In this document: positions 18,274 to 26,138 of the stretch, piece after piece
Layout: each line of letters opens with the position of its first letter
How positions within the stretch are numbered: position 1 is the stretch's first letter
Source: Nostocoides jenkinsii Ben 74
Lineage (GTDB): Bacteria > Actinomycetota > Actinomycetes > Actinomycetales > Dermatophilaceae
Length of the DNA stretch: 64,000 nucleotides
Direction: 5' to 3'
Assembly (NCBI RefSeq): GCF_001046875.1
Contig: NZ_HF571038.1
Span: forward strand, 583,969 to 647,968
Notes under the pieces: generated by a model
Databases searched by the model: none
Told to the model about the DNA's origin: nothing
The model's input: only the letters and a program-made list of their open reading frames with translations
Program-made: the position numbers and the translations under genes

Positions 18274-19038
18274 CTAAGCGGACGGCTTCAGCGAGGCGCC
18301 CGCGTCTGCTTGCGCGTTGGCCTTGCTGATCCGGGTGATGAGGTCGTGCAACCCAGCACTCCCACCGCCCACCACCGCCCCGGTGACAGCCATCTCGAGG
18401 CACTTGACGACAAACTGAGTTTTGCCCAGGTTCTCCGCGAAGGTGACGCCGAGCGTGGTGAGAAAGTCCGCCTCCAGCCATCCACAGAGCACCATGCCGA
18501 ACATCGCGGTCAGCCCGAATGTCAACGCTTTCCGCTCCGTCGTCTTCGCATCGACGACGGCTTGCTTCGTCGCTGCATCTTTGGCCGGGTCCGTGCCTTC
18601 CGCCGCGGGCTCGTCGCCCACCAGTGCATTCCGGGCGCTGACGAGCGCCTCGTCGCGAGCCTCCTTGGCCGCCCGCATACCCAGTCCGGGAATGGCGCGG
18701 GCTGGATCGAGAAGTCCGAGGAGCACCTCGGTGAACCGCTCAGCCGCCTGGGCCACCACATAGAACAGGGCAAACGTTCCGACCCCGGCGACAGGCTTAA
18801 AGATGGGCCCGGACTCTGGGGTCCCAAACTGCCTGGCGGCGAAACAGGCACCGACGATGAACAACACGGACCCGATCGCGCCGGCTCCCCACCTGGGTTT
18901 CGGGCTCGCGCATTCATCCTTCGGTGCGGCCCCGGTCGGTGGGGACACAGGCGCATCCGCCAAATTGCGAATCGCCGACACGACGATCGCCGCTGCCGTC
19001 TCGCTCATCGCCGGTCGCGGCGCAAAGTAGATGGCCAT
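18274..19038 (-). CDS. hypothetical membrane protein
   Basis: 254 residues from ATG 19038; the frame is open further upstream to 19131, and ATG 19008 is another choice. The ribosome binding site is weak. Hydrophobic segments occur at WGAGAIGSVLFIVGACFAA, GVGTFALFYVVAQAA and ALTFGLTAMFGMVLCGW, and a weaker one, MAVTGAVVGGGSAGL, lies near the end. A central charged region (residues about 125-175, EARDEALVSARNALVGDE...) separates them. I recognise no family. The gene is flanked on both sides by same-orientation copies of the host palindromic repeat. Confidence 0.6.
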   Translation of the reverse strand: MAIYFAPRPAMSETAAAIVVSAIRNLADAPVSPPTGAAPKDECASPKPRWGAGAIGSVLFIVGACFAARQFGTPESGPIFKPVAGVGTFALFYVVAQAAERFTEVLLGLLDPARAIPGLGMRAAKEARDEALVSARNALVGDEPAAEGTDPAKDAATKQAVVDAKTTERKALTFGLTAMFGMVLCGWLEADFLTTLGVTFAENLGKTQFVVKCLEMAVTGAVVGGGSAGLHDLITRISKANAQADAGASLKPSA

Positions 19039-19174
19039 CCCAGAACTCACTCTCTTGTCAACGCCCCCGGGTTGAGGCATGGCAAGAGAGTGGCGCGCGC
19101 TACTTAACGACCACTTAACGAGCGCCGGCACGACCGCTCAGCAGGACTCCGTGCCGCAGGACGCCCGGGCTGCC

Positions 19175-19203
19175 GGGTTTGGGTGGCTTTCCGGCGCTTT
19201 GGG
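19175..19203. repeat. host palindromic repeat, left half (split by transposon), including target duplication
   Basis: GGGTTTGGGTGGCTTTCCGGC followed by GCTTTGGG. The left arm is the same as in the intact copy at 18170. The last eight bases (19196-19203) are the target-site duplication found again at 26020-26027. Joining the two halves with one GCTTTGGG gives a full-length homologue of the intact repeat. Confidence 0.9.
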
Positions 19204-19207
19204 GGCT

Positions 19208-19652
19208 TGTATGACTTAGAGGGCCTCCTGGTTGCAGGTGGTGGTCGCTACGGTGGCCGTGGGAGAAGGCTCCGGGTCGTGCCGCTTTTCGGCTGAGCGT
19301 TCGGGCTCGTGAAAGAGATCGACAGGCCCGGGGTCGGCTCTCCCGGCTGAGGTTGGCCCGGTTCAGGGAATTGGTGGCCGTGTCAGGGGCCCGCCCCGCG
19401 GATCCCCTGGGGCGGGGTAGGCACCGGATCACGCACAAGCATGGGAACGCCTGCCGTGGTGTTCATCTGTGGCGGCTGGGTGGCAGCGGTTCGGGAGCTC
19501 GCCTCATCGCGGACGAGCCGGCGGATGACAGCGCCGGGGAAAGGACGCGAGGGTTCTCCCGCCGCTGTTGGCGAGCCCGATCCTCCAAGGTCACTGGCCG
19601 GTGGTCGTCGAGGAGCGGGTTCACGTTCATCGTTGCGAACGGAGGAACCCTC
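19208..19652 (+). other. IS110 left-end non-coding region, candidate bridge RNA locus
   Basis: 445 bases without a supported gene between the IS end and the transposase start. It contains a strong hairpin (CCCGCCCC 19390-19397 with GGGGCGGG 19409-19416). It also holds an AGGGAATT at 19365-19372 whose first seven bases match the right IS end (AGGGAAT, 21116-21122). GTTCGGG occurs at 19299-19305 and 19489-19495; with G-U pairs it could pair with the TTCGAAC side of the target. IS110-family elements express a guide RNA from a non-coding end, so this is where one is expected. The RNA itself is not demonstrated. Confidence 0.4.
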
Positions 19653-21017
19653 GTGTCTATTCACGGTACCGATCCCGTCGCCGGTCTGTCGCCGGTGCGG
19701 GTGCAGGTCGGCATCGACGCCGCGGTGGTGGCCAACCATCACGTGTGCGTCCGGGAGATCTTGCCGGACGGGCAGGTGCGCCTGTCCCGGTTCACCACGC
19801 CGCCGACCCTGGCCGGCCTCGACATGCTCATCGGACGGTTGAGCGCCTATCCCGGCGTGGTCGCCGTTGCGGAGCCGACGTCGATGACGTGGCTCGCGCT
19901 CTCGATCGCGATGCGCCGCTCCGGCGGGGACCTGTCGCTGCTCGGGGCCCGGCACGCGGCCCGGCTGCGCGGGGCGATCATCGGCAAGGACAAGTCCGAC
20001 GTCATCGACGCCGATGTGCTGGCCACCGCCGGGGAGGTCTTCACGCTGTCTCCGATGCGTCCACTGACCCCGCCGCAGCTGGCGCTGCGTCGGGCGGTGA
20101 CCCGCCGCGGGAAGCTCGTCGTCGACGGCAACCGTGCCCGCCGTCGGTTGATCTCGTTGGCGCGGTGGGCATTTCCCGATGTGTGGTCCGCGTTCGCCGG
20201 CTCCCAGCCGACCGCGGTCGCGGTCCTGACCCGCTGGCCCGACCTGCGCGCCCTGGGCAGCGCCCGCCGCTCCACCCTCACCGGTGTCGTCGCAGCCCAC
20301 ACCCGAGGGGTGCCGGACGTGCCCGCCCGAGTCGAAGCGATCCGTGCCGCCGCCCGCGCCTGGACGGAGTTCTGGCAGGGGCACCTGGACCTGGACGCCC
20401 TGGCCTGGGAAGTGGCCGAGCACCTGCACGACATGGCTGAAGCCGACCAGCGGATCGCTCGTGCGACCGCCCAGGCCACGCACTACTGGGCCGACCTGTA
20501 CGGCGACGACCCGCTCTTGCTGTCGGTCCCGGGGATGGGCCCGATGACCGCACCCGCCGTACGCGCGTTCCTCGGCGACGGCGGCGCGTTCACCACCGCC
20601 AAGGCGGCCGCCTCCTACGTGGGGATGAACCCCTCCACCTGGTCCTCCGGGACGGTGGTTCAGCCGTCGAGGGCGATCACCAAGGAAGGCCCCGCGGTGC
20701 TGCGGCTGGCGTTCTATCAGGCCGCCGGCGGCGCCCGTAAGAGCGACCCTCAGCTGGCCGCCTTCTATCGGCACCTGATGGTCGACCGCGGCCACAGCCA
20801 CACCAAGGCCACCGTCGCTGTCGCGCGCAAGCTGATCGAACGGACCTGGACGGTGCTGCACCGCGGCCAGCCCTACCAGCTCCGCGACGTCGACGGCACC
20901 CCGCTGACCCGAGTCCGGGCCAAGGAGATCGCCCGAACCTACGCCGTCCCACCCGAGGTCCGGGCCCGAGCCCGAGCACGCAGCGCGGCCACGCACCGCT
21001 CCAAGCTCACCCGCTGA
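19653..21017 (+). CDS. IS110-family transposase (DEDD type)
   Basis: 454 residues from a GTG at 19653, with GGAGG eight bases upstream. The frame is open earlier, but that part is the IS left end. The N-terminal RuvC-like DEDD domain shows VQVGIDAAVV (first Asp, about 22), VAVAEPTSMTW (Glu) and KDKSDVIDADVLA (two Asp). The C-terminal Transposase_20 domain has LLSVPGMGPMTAPAVRAFLGD and YVGMNPSTWSSGTVVQP, where the family's catalytic serine lies. The protein looks intact, so the element may be active if its RNA is expressed. Confidence 0.93.
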   Translation: MSIHGTDPVAGLSPVRVQVGIDAAVVANHHVCVREILPDGQVRLSRFTTPPTLAGLDMLIGRLSAYPGVVAVAEPTSMTWLALSIAMRRSGGDLSLLGARHAARLRGAIIGKDKSDVIDADVLATAGEVFTLSPMRPLTPPQLALRRAVTRRGKLVVDGNRARRRLISLARWAFPDVWSAFAGSQPTAVAVLTRWPDLRALGSARRSTLTGVVAAHTRGVPDVPARVEAIRAAARAWTEFWQGHLDLDALAWEVAEHLHDMAEADQRIARATAQATHYWADLYGDDPLLLSVPGMGPMTAPAVRAFLGDGGAFTTAKAAASYVGMNPSTWSSGTVVQPSRAITKEGPAVLRLAFYQAAGGARKSDPQLAAFYRHLMVDRGHSHTKATVAVARKLIERTWTVLHRGQPYQLRDVDGTPLTRVRAKEIARTYAVPPEVRARARARSAATHRSKLTR

Positions 21018-21124
21018 CCTCACCCCGAGAAGCGACCGAGGGACTCGTCACGCCAGGGCCCCTCGTCGATCACGCCTGCCCGAAGAATCCGCCCCCACGA
21101 CCTTGACAACCAGTTAGGGAATCT

Positions 21125-22622
21125 CTTCGAACTTAACCGGGCATCGCGTGGCAGATGATGGCTGTTTCCCGCCGGTGTTGGCGGGTGCAGGCCCAGCGTA
21201 TGCGGCGTTCCTGGTTTCGGGTGTTGCGGAAGCCGAAGGCGTTACGACCTTCGTGTTTCCCGAGCCGGTTGTAGCCTTCGGAGCGGGCGTTGCTGTACCC
21301 AGTGGTCAGGCCGGCTTCGATTGCGGGCCACCAGGTTTCGACGGTTTCGGCGAGCCGGTGGACTTCGGGGATGTCGCAGCCTGCGGCTTGGTCGAAGAAC
21401 CGCCACAGCCGGTGAGAGATCACGGACCGGTCCGGGACGGATGTGCCCGGTGTGGGGGCTAGGTCGAGCAGGTGGCGTAGGCGTTCTTTGACGGTGTAGG
21501 CGTGCAGGATCTCCACACCGACCTCGTCGGCGTCGAGCAGCTCGTTCCACATCCGCGCGAACGTCTCGGGGCGCAGGCGTTCATGGGCCGTCAGCAGCCG
21601 GCGCCGGTTGGCCCACTCCGGGTGGCGGGTCCGGCCCCGGCGGCCGCGCAACTCTCGGGTGGCGTGCTGGCGGACTTCGGTGAGCATGTCGTTCGCGAGG
21701 CGGACCAGGTGGAACCGGTCCGCCACCACGACCGCGTGCGGGAGCGCGAGGCGGATCGCGTTGGCGTAGCTGGCGGACAGGTCGATCGCCACGTGGGTGA
21801 CGGCCTCTCGCCAGGCCTGGGGCTGGCCGGTCAGCCAGGCCGCCACACTCGCGGCGGTCCGGCCCTCAACGTGCGCCAACAACCCCGCGGTGCCGGCGGC
21901 ATCGACGATCCCGGTCAACCAGCGATCCGCGACCAGCACCCACCGGCCGGTGGCCGGATCGCGAGCCCAGCGCCGCTTCCCACGGCTGATCTCATCGATC
22001 CCGAGCACGCTCACCGGCGGTGGCGGCGCGGTCAACCACTCCTGCACGTGCGCCACGAACGCGGAATGCGCGATCGGCCACGACACCCCATAGAAATCAC
22101 CGCCGGACTGCACGCACCGGAAGCTCTCGGCGATCCCGGCGCCACACGCCGACCGCAGCCGGCATGTCAACCGTGACCGGGCCGGGATCGCTGGCACCGA
22201 CTCGGTGAACGAGCCTCTCGGACAGGACGATTCGCGGCAACGCCACCGCGTCTTGGCCCACTCCAACACCACGGCGTCCTCGCCGTACGGGACATCCCGC
22301 GGGTGGGTGACCGCGTGTCCCTTCACCGAGGTCGAGACCACCCCACAGGTCGGGCACGCTGCCGCGCCCTCATCATCCGTGACCAGCCGCGCCAACCGCC
22401 GACCGCCCGGATCCTCCTCGACCTCGACGACCGCGACGCCCTCGATCCCCAACAACCGGGTCGCTGCCCGCGACCGCCCCGACGAATAGCGCATACTCGT
22501 GCTCAAGCCCGTGACCTCACCTTCGTGACCATGAACTGCCTCAACAGCCATGATCACCGCAGGTCACGGGCCCACACGCGTCACCACGCCGAACCCGCCT
22601 GCCCGGTTAAGTTCGAAGAGCC
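21125..22622 (-). mobile_element. ISL3-family insertion sequence, left copy (terminus split by IS110)
   Basis: Together with GGCT at 19204-19207 this is 1502 bp, the same length as the right copy. The right end TGCCCGGTTAAGTTCGAAGAGCC lies at 22600-22622. The first four bases of the left end are separated from the rest by the IS110 element. That split may prevent this copy, and the whole composite, from moving by its outer ends. Confidence 0.9.
21133..22557 (-). CDS. ISL3-family transposase (left copy)
   Basis: 474 residues (ATG at 22551 is an alternative to the GTG at 22557). The N-terminal zinc-binding region has CPTCG and CRESSCPRGSF, followed by a helix-turn-helix region. The DDE catalytic core shows VLGIDEISRGKRRW (first Asp), HAVVVADRFHLVRLAND (second Asp) and TGYSNARSEGYNRLGK (Glu). 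The protein is identical to the right copy, so the duplication is recent or homogenised. It should cut the GGCTCTTC-type ends and make 8-bp target duplications. Confidence 0.94.
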   Translation of the reverse strand: MIMAVEAVHGHEGEVTGLSTSMRYSSGRSRAATRLLGIEGVAVVEVEEDPGGRRLARLVTDDEGAAACPTCGVVSTSVKGHAVTHPRDVPYGEDAVVLEWAKTRWRCRESSCPRGSFTESVPAIPARSRLTCRLRSACGAGIAESFRCVQSGGDFYGVSWPIAHSAFVAHVQEWLTAPPPPVSVLGIDEISRGKRRWARDPATGRWVLVADRWLTGIVDAAGTAGLLAHVEGRTAASVAAWLTGQPQAWREAVTHVAIDLSASYANAIRLALPHAVVVADRFHLVRLANDMLTEVRQHATRELRGRRGRTRHPEWANRRRLLTAHERLRPETFARMWNELLDADEVGVEILHAYTVKERLRHLLDLAPTPGTSVPDRSVISHRLWRFFDQAAGCDIPEVHRLAETVETWWPAIEAGLTTGYSNARSEGYNRLGKHEGRNAFGFRNTRNQERRIRWACTRQHRRETAIICHAMPG

Positions 22623-22929
22623 CGATTGGGGGACGTACGCCACGTCAGGTGGTCGTTGACGGGGTCCTAGCCTCCGTCTTTCACGGCGTTGCGGCTTGAT
22701 GCGGTGAGGCGAGCGCTGGCGCGGGCTCCACCCTCGGCTCCCGCAAGCTCACCAACTACATCGCCGGAGCCTGCTCGAGACCGACTGCTTCTGACCACGA
22801 GTACGGACTCAATCCTGAAGAGCCAGCTAGGCCGCTGCTACACTCGCCCACGTGGAGGGTTGAGATTCACATCTTGGTACGCAGACTGTGAGAAGCAATC
22901 CCATGCTTCAGGTGGAGAGGGAGCAATTC
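22623..22929. other. cargo sequence upstream of the protease gene
   Basis: 307 bases between the left ISL3 end and the protease start, with no convincing gene. It contains the left copy of an imperfect direct repeat (22772-22824) and the protease ribosome site (AGAGGGAG, 22916-22923). I see no tRNA or clear promoter, though the region must supply one for the protease. Confidence 0.5.
22772..22824. repeat. imperfect direct repeat flanking protease, left copy
   Basis: TGCTCGAGACCGACTGCTTC ... GAAGAGCC. It matches 24344-24389 (TGTTCGAGACCGGCTGCTTC ... GAAGAGCC) at most positions apart from a 7-base gap. The pair brackets the protease gene inside the ISL3 elements. It could be a trace of an earlier insertion or cassette boundary. 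Confidence 0.6.
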
Positions 22930-24258
22930 TTGAACTTGACCATGAAGGCTGCAGTCGGGGTTGTCACTGTTTCTCTCTTGGGGGGACTTCTTGCCTCGTC
23001 AACCCCTATCCTCGCCATGCCTGCACCCCCAGGCCATGCCCCGTCGACCGCTGACGGGATTGATCCCGCAATCGCAGACCAGGACAACGGGCTGGCTCTC
23101 GCGCGCGCACAGGGTCCGTTCCTGGCGATAATGGACAAGGCGGCAGTCGTCGAAGGGTTTGGAGGCGCCTACTTCGACGGCGCCAGACCACATTTGAATG
23201 TGACTGACGCCTTCAACGAGGAGACCCTCAAACTCATTCTAGCCGAGTCGCCGCGCGGCTCGGAAGTCTTAATCCACAGGGTCACATGGACCGAGGCTGA
23301 ACTCAACGCCGCAGCACGCATGATCGGCGATAAATTTCCGCCTAGCCGTTCAACGTCTTTCAAGATCCCGCGTGTGAGTCTTGATACTCCGAAGAACCGA
23401 CTCAGCGTCTACGTTGAAGGGGACGCATCCGAGGCGAGGGCTATGCTTGAAGATGTCGTTTCCTCGTCCATGATTGCAATCGTTCCAGCCAGCAATCTCC
23501 CATACATGTATGAAGCTGGAAGAACCGATGACGGCCCGCCCTTTTATGCCGGGAATGTATTGAGGAATGACACTCCAGATCAAGCCGGTGGCCACGCTCT
23601 CTGCAGTTCCTCTGCGGGCATGAAAATCGGGTCAACCGAATATGTAATGACAGCTGCGCACTGCGACTTCGGGTCCGGGGAGTTGATTCGAGTCAACAAC
23701 TTCTACGGGACCGCTCCATCACCCAGCATTGCTGGTACGTACCATGCGAAGGCATACTACGGCCCGAACAGCGCGAACAATGTGGATGCTATGCTCCTGC
23801 GGAGAAATTCCGTACCAAACCTTGTTACGAACACTATGTGGTCCGGTTCACCGACTTCGACTTCTAGTCTACTCTATTCCACAAGTGCGGGATCAAATTA
23901 TCTCGGCCGCGCGATCTGCTCGAATGGTGGATTTACAGGGACTGTCTGTTCGATGAGCATTTCTGACCAAATCCCTTACCTTTACGGCGAGGGTAACATC
24001 AGGTGGAACCAACTGCTTTTCGCCGAGCGGCCTAACGTCACGGTAGCGGGTTTTGGCGATAGTGGCGGTCCCGTGTACGGCTACCCTGAACAGGGCAGCT
24101 ATTACGAAATCCTCGGGCCAATTCACGCGTTCACGTCGAACGTGCAGGGCGGCTGGCAGTGCCCTGATGGCCCTCCTGGGAGGAAGTGTGGGGACGGTGT
24201 GGTCTGGAGTTCGCAGTCGGCCGCGCAAAGCAAACTCGGCGCAACCATCGCGCCTTAA
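22930..24258 (+). CDS. secreted trypsin-like (S1 family) serine protease
   Basis: 442 residues from TTG 22930, chosen because AGAGGGAG lies six bases upstream; GTG 22888 and ATG 22942 are alternatives. A signal peptide is visible (MKAAVGVVTVSLLGGLLASS, then an AxA-like site near ILAMPA). A long propeptide-like region (to about residue 200) resembles streptogrisin prodomains. The catalytic triad is VMTAAHC (His 244), NNVDAMLL (Asp 286) and GFGDSGGPVYG (Ser 378), with several cysteines for disulfides. G+C is clearly lower than in the flanking chromosome and codon use differs. It is the only cargo gene of the composite transposon, so horizontal acquisition is very likely. The target is unknown. 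Confidence 0.88.
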   Translation: MNLTMKAAVGVVTVSLLGGLLASSTPILAMPAPPGHAPSTADGIDPAIADQDNGLALARAQGPFLAIMDKAAVVEGFGGAYFDGARPHLNVTDAFNEETLKLILAESPRGSEVLIHRVTWTEAELNAAARMIGDKFPPSRSTSFKIPRVSLDTPKNRLSVYVEGDASEARAMLEDVVSSSMIAIVPASNLPYMYEAGRTDDGPPFYAGNVLRNDTPDQAGGHALCSSSAGMKIGSTEYVMTAAHCDFGSGELIRVNNFYGTAPSPSIAGTYHAKAYYGPNSANNVDAMLLRRNSVPNLVTNTMWSGSPTSTSSLLYSTSAGSNYLGRAICSNGGFTGTVCSMSISDQIPYLYGEGNIRWNQLLFAERPNVTVAGFGDSGGPVYGYPEQGSYYEILGPIHAFTSNVQGGWQCPDGPPGRKCGDGVVWSSQSAAQSKLGATIAP

Positions 24259-24517
24259 GCGCGGGCCAGCTAAGCCAGTGCGGGTCGCCGAGCAGCGACC
24301 GCGCGACGCTCCGGTCTGCCCGGCACGACAACCAGCCGAGTAGTGTTCGAGACCGGCTGCTTCAGACCACGACTACATTGTGAAGAGCCCTCAAGGGAGT
24401 CCCCTGTCATTGAGCGAGGTGGCTGGCAGCGGATGGCTCTCCAGCTTAGAGACTAAGCGCGTGGCCAGGCACCGTACTTGCGGCCCATGCCAATCGCGGG
24501 TAGCCCGGAAGTTAAGC
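24259..24517. other. cargo sequence downstream of the protease gene
   Basis: 259 bases between the protease stop and the right ISL3 copy. It contains the right copy of the imperfect direct repeat (24344-24389). No gene or clear terminator is visible. Confidence 0.5.
24344..24389. repeat. imperfect direct repeat flanking protease, right copy
   Basis: TGTTCGAGACCGGCTGCTTC followed by AGACCACGACTACA and ending in GAAGAGCC. It is the partner of 22772-22824 in the same orientation, with a few substitutions and a 7-base gap. Confidence 0.6.
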
Positions 24518-26019
24518 GGCTCTTCGAACTTAACCGGGCATCGCGTGGCAGATGATGGCTGTTTCCCGCCGGTGTTGGCGGGTGCAGGCCCAGCGTATGC
24601 GGCGTTCCTGGTTTCGGGTGTTGCGGAAGCCGAAGGCGTTACGACCTTCGTGTTTCCCGAGCCGGTTGTAGCCTTCGGAGCGGGCGTTGCTGTACCCAGT
24701 GGTCAGGCCGGCTTCGATTGCGGGCCACCAGGTTTCGACGGTTTCGGCGAGCCGGTGGACTTCGGGGATGTCGCAGCCTGCGGCTTGGTCGAAGAACCGC
24801 CACAGCCGGTGAGAGATCACGGACCGGTCCGGGACGGATGTGCCCGGTGTGGGGGCTAGGTCGAGCAGGTGGCGTAGGCGTTCTTTGACGGTGTAGGCGT
24901 GCAGGATCTCCACACCGACCTCGTCGGCGTCGAGCAGCTCGTTCCACATCCGCGCGAACGTCTCGGGGCGCAGGCGTTCATGGGCCGTCAGCAGCCGGCG
25001 CCGGTTGGCCCACTCCGGGTGGCGGGTCCGGCCCCGGCGGCCGCGCAACTCTCGGGTGGCGTGCTGGCGGACTTCGGTGAGCATGTCGTTCGCGAGGCGG
25101 ACCAGGTGGAACCGGTCCGCCACCACGACCGCGTGCGGGAGCGCGAGGCGGATCGCGTTGGCGTAGCTGGCGGACAGGTCGATCGCCACGTGGGTGACGG
25201 CCTCTCGCCAGGCCTGGGGCTGGCCGGTCAGCCAGGCCGCCACACTCGCGGCGGTCCGGCCCTCAACGTGCGCCAACAACCCCGCGGTGCCGGCGGCATC
25301 GACGATCCCGGTCAACCAGCGATCCGCGACCAGCACCCACCGGCCGGTGGCCGGATCGCGAGCCCAGCGCCGCTTCCCACGGCTGATCTCATCGATCCCG
25401 AGCACGCTCACCGGCGGTGGCGGCGCGGTCAACCACTCCTGCACGTGCGCCACGAACGCGGAATGCGCGATCGGCCACGACACCCCATAGAAATCACCGC
25501 CGGACTGCACGCACCGGAAGCTCTCGGCGATCCCGGCGCCACACGCCGACCGCAGCCGGCATGTCAACCGTGACCGGGCCGGGATCGCTGGCACCGACTC
25601 GGTGAACGAGCCTCTCGGACAGGACGATTCGCGGCAACGCCACCGCGTCTTGGCCCACTCCAACACCACGGCGTCCTCGCCGTACGGGACATCCCGCGGG
25701 TGGGTGACCGCGTGTCCCTTCACCGAGGTCGAGACCACCCCACAGGTCGGGCACGCTGCCGCGCCCTCATCATCCGTGACCAGCCGCGCCAACCGCCGAC
25801 CGCCCGGATCCTCCTCGACCTCGACGACCGCGACGCCCTCGATCCCCAACAACCGGGTCGCTGCCCGCGACCGCCCCGACGAATAGCGCATACTCGTGCT
25901 CAAGCCCGTGACCTCACCTTCGTGACCATGAACTGCCTCAACAGCCATGATCACCGCAGGTCACGGGCCCACACGCGTCACCACGCCGAACCCGCCTGCC
26001 CGGTTAAGTTCGAAGAGCC
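24518..26019 (-). mobile_element. ISL3-family insertion sequence, right copy (intact)
   Basis: 1502 bp with perfect 23-bp terminal inverted repeats: GGCTCTTCGAACTTAACCGG... at 24518-24540 and its complement at 25997-26019. The left flank (AGTTAAGC) and right flank (GCTTTGGG) differ, so this copy did not insert here on its own. The right flank is the outer duplication of the whole composite. Confidence 0.94.
24530..25954 (-). CDS. ISL3-family transposase (right copy)
   Basis: 474 residues, identical to the protein encoded at 21133-22557. It has the same zinc-binding N-terminus (CPTCG...CRESSCP) and the same catalytic Asp, Asp and Glu (IDEIS, ADRFH, SEGYN). This copy has both termini intact, so it is the more likely source of active transposase for moving itself. 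Confidence 0.95.
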   Translation of the reverse strand: MIMAVEAVHGHEGEVTGLSTSMRYSSGRSRAATRLLGIEGVAVVEVEEDPGGRRLARLVTDDEGAAACPTCGVVSTSVKGHAVTHPRDVPYGEDAVVLEWAKTRWRCRESSCPRGSFTESVPAIPARSRLTCRLRSACGAGIAESFRCVQSGGDFYGVSWPIAHSAFVAHVQEWLTAPPPPVSVLGIDEISRGKRRWARDPATGRWVLVADRWLTGIVDAAGTAGLLAHVEGRTAASVAAWLTGQPQAWREAVTHVAIDLSASYANAIRLALPHAVVVADRFHLVRLANDMLTEVRQHATRELRGRRGRTRHPEWANRRRLLTAHERLRPETFARMWNELLDADEVGVEILHAYTVKERLRHLLDLAPTPGTSVPDRSVISHRLWRFFDQAAGCDIPEVHRLAETVETWWPAIEAGLTTGYSNARSEGYNRLGKHEGRNAFGFRNTRNQERRIRWACTRQHRRETAIICHAMPG

Positions 26020-26105
26020 GCTTTGGGTGGGATAACCACAGCCAGAAAGCCACCCAAAGCGCCGGAAACTGGGATTGGGCGGGAAATCCGCAGACCGGCT
26101 GGCGG
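26020..26105. repeat. host palindromic repeat, right half, including target duplication
   Basis: Begins with GCTTTGGG (26020-26027, target duplication). It continues with a loop, the complementary arm GCCAGAAAGCCACCCAAAGC and the conserved GGAAACTGGGATTGGGCGGGAAA tail seen in the intact copy at 18170-18260. It sits just downstream of gatB. Confidence 0.88.
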
Positions 26106-26138
26106 GACGGGGACTTGTCTGGGGTTGCCTTCCCGGCC

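Larger units (their letters stand above)
19208..21124 (+). mobile_element. IS110-family insertion sequence inside the left ISL3 terminus
   Basis: About 1917 bp. Flanking bases are GGCT on the left (19204-19207) and CTTCGAAC on the right (21125 on). The element ends in ...AATCT, so a CT dinucleotide is present at both junctions. Removing it restores the exact ISL3 end GGCTCTTCGAAC seen in the second copy. IS110 elements lack long terminal inverted repeats and recombine at a short core (CT in IS621), which fits. Boundaries could shift by two bases because of the repeated CT. Confidence 0.85.
19204..26019. mobile_element. ISL3-family composite transposon with protease cargo, interrupted by IS110
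   Basis: Bounded by the 8-bp direct repeat GCTTTGGG (19196-19203 and 26020-26027). The outer ends are GGCT...(IS110)...CTTCGAACTTAACCGGGCA on the left and TGCCCGGTTAAGTTCGAAGAGCC on the right, which are complementary ISL3-type termini. Inside are two identical 1502-bp ISL3 elements in direct orientation and, between them, a 1.9-kb lower-GC cargo with one secreted protease gene. The 8-bp duplication fits ISL3-family transposition of the entire unit. The inner ISL3 ends carry no duplication, as expected for a composite. Confidence 0.9.

Noticed and set aside
24481..24520. Resemblance to a 5S rRNA fragment (CCCGGAAGTTAAGC) next to the right ISL3 copy
   Set aside because: Only about 14 bases match the conserved 5S stretch and the surrounding sequence cannot be aligned to 5S rRNA.
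24510..26035. Independent insertion of the right ISL3 copy
   Set aside because: Its two flanks (AGTTAAGC and GCTTTGGG) do not match, so no target duplication supports a separate event; the outer flanks of the whole unit do match.
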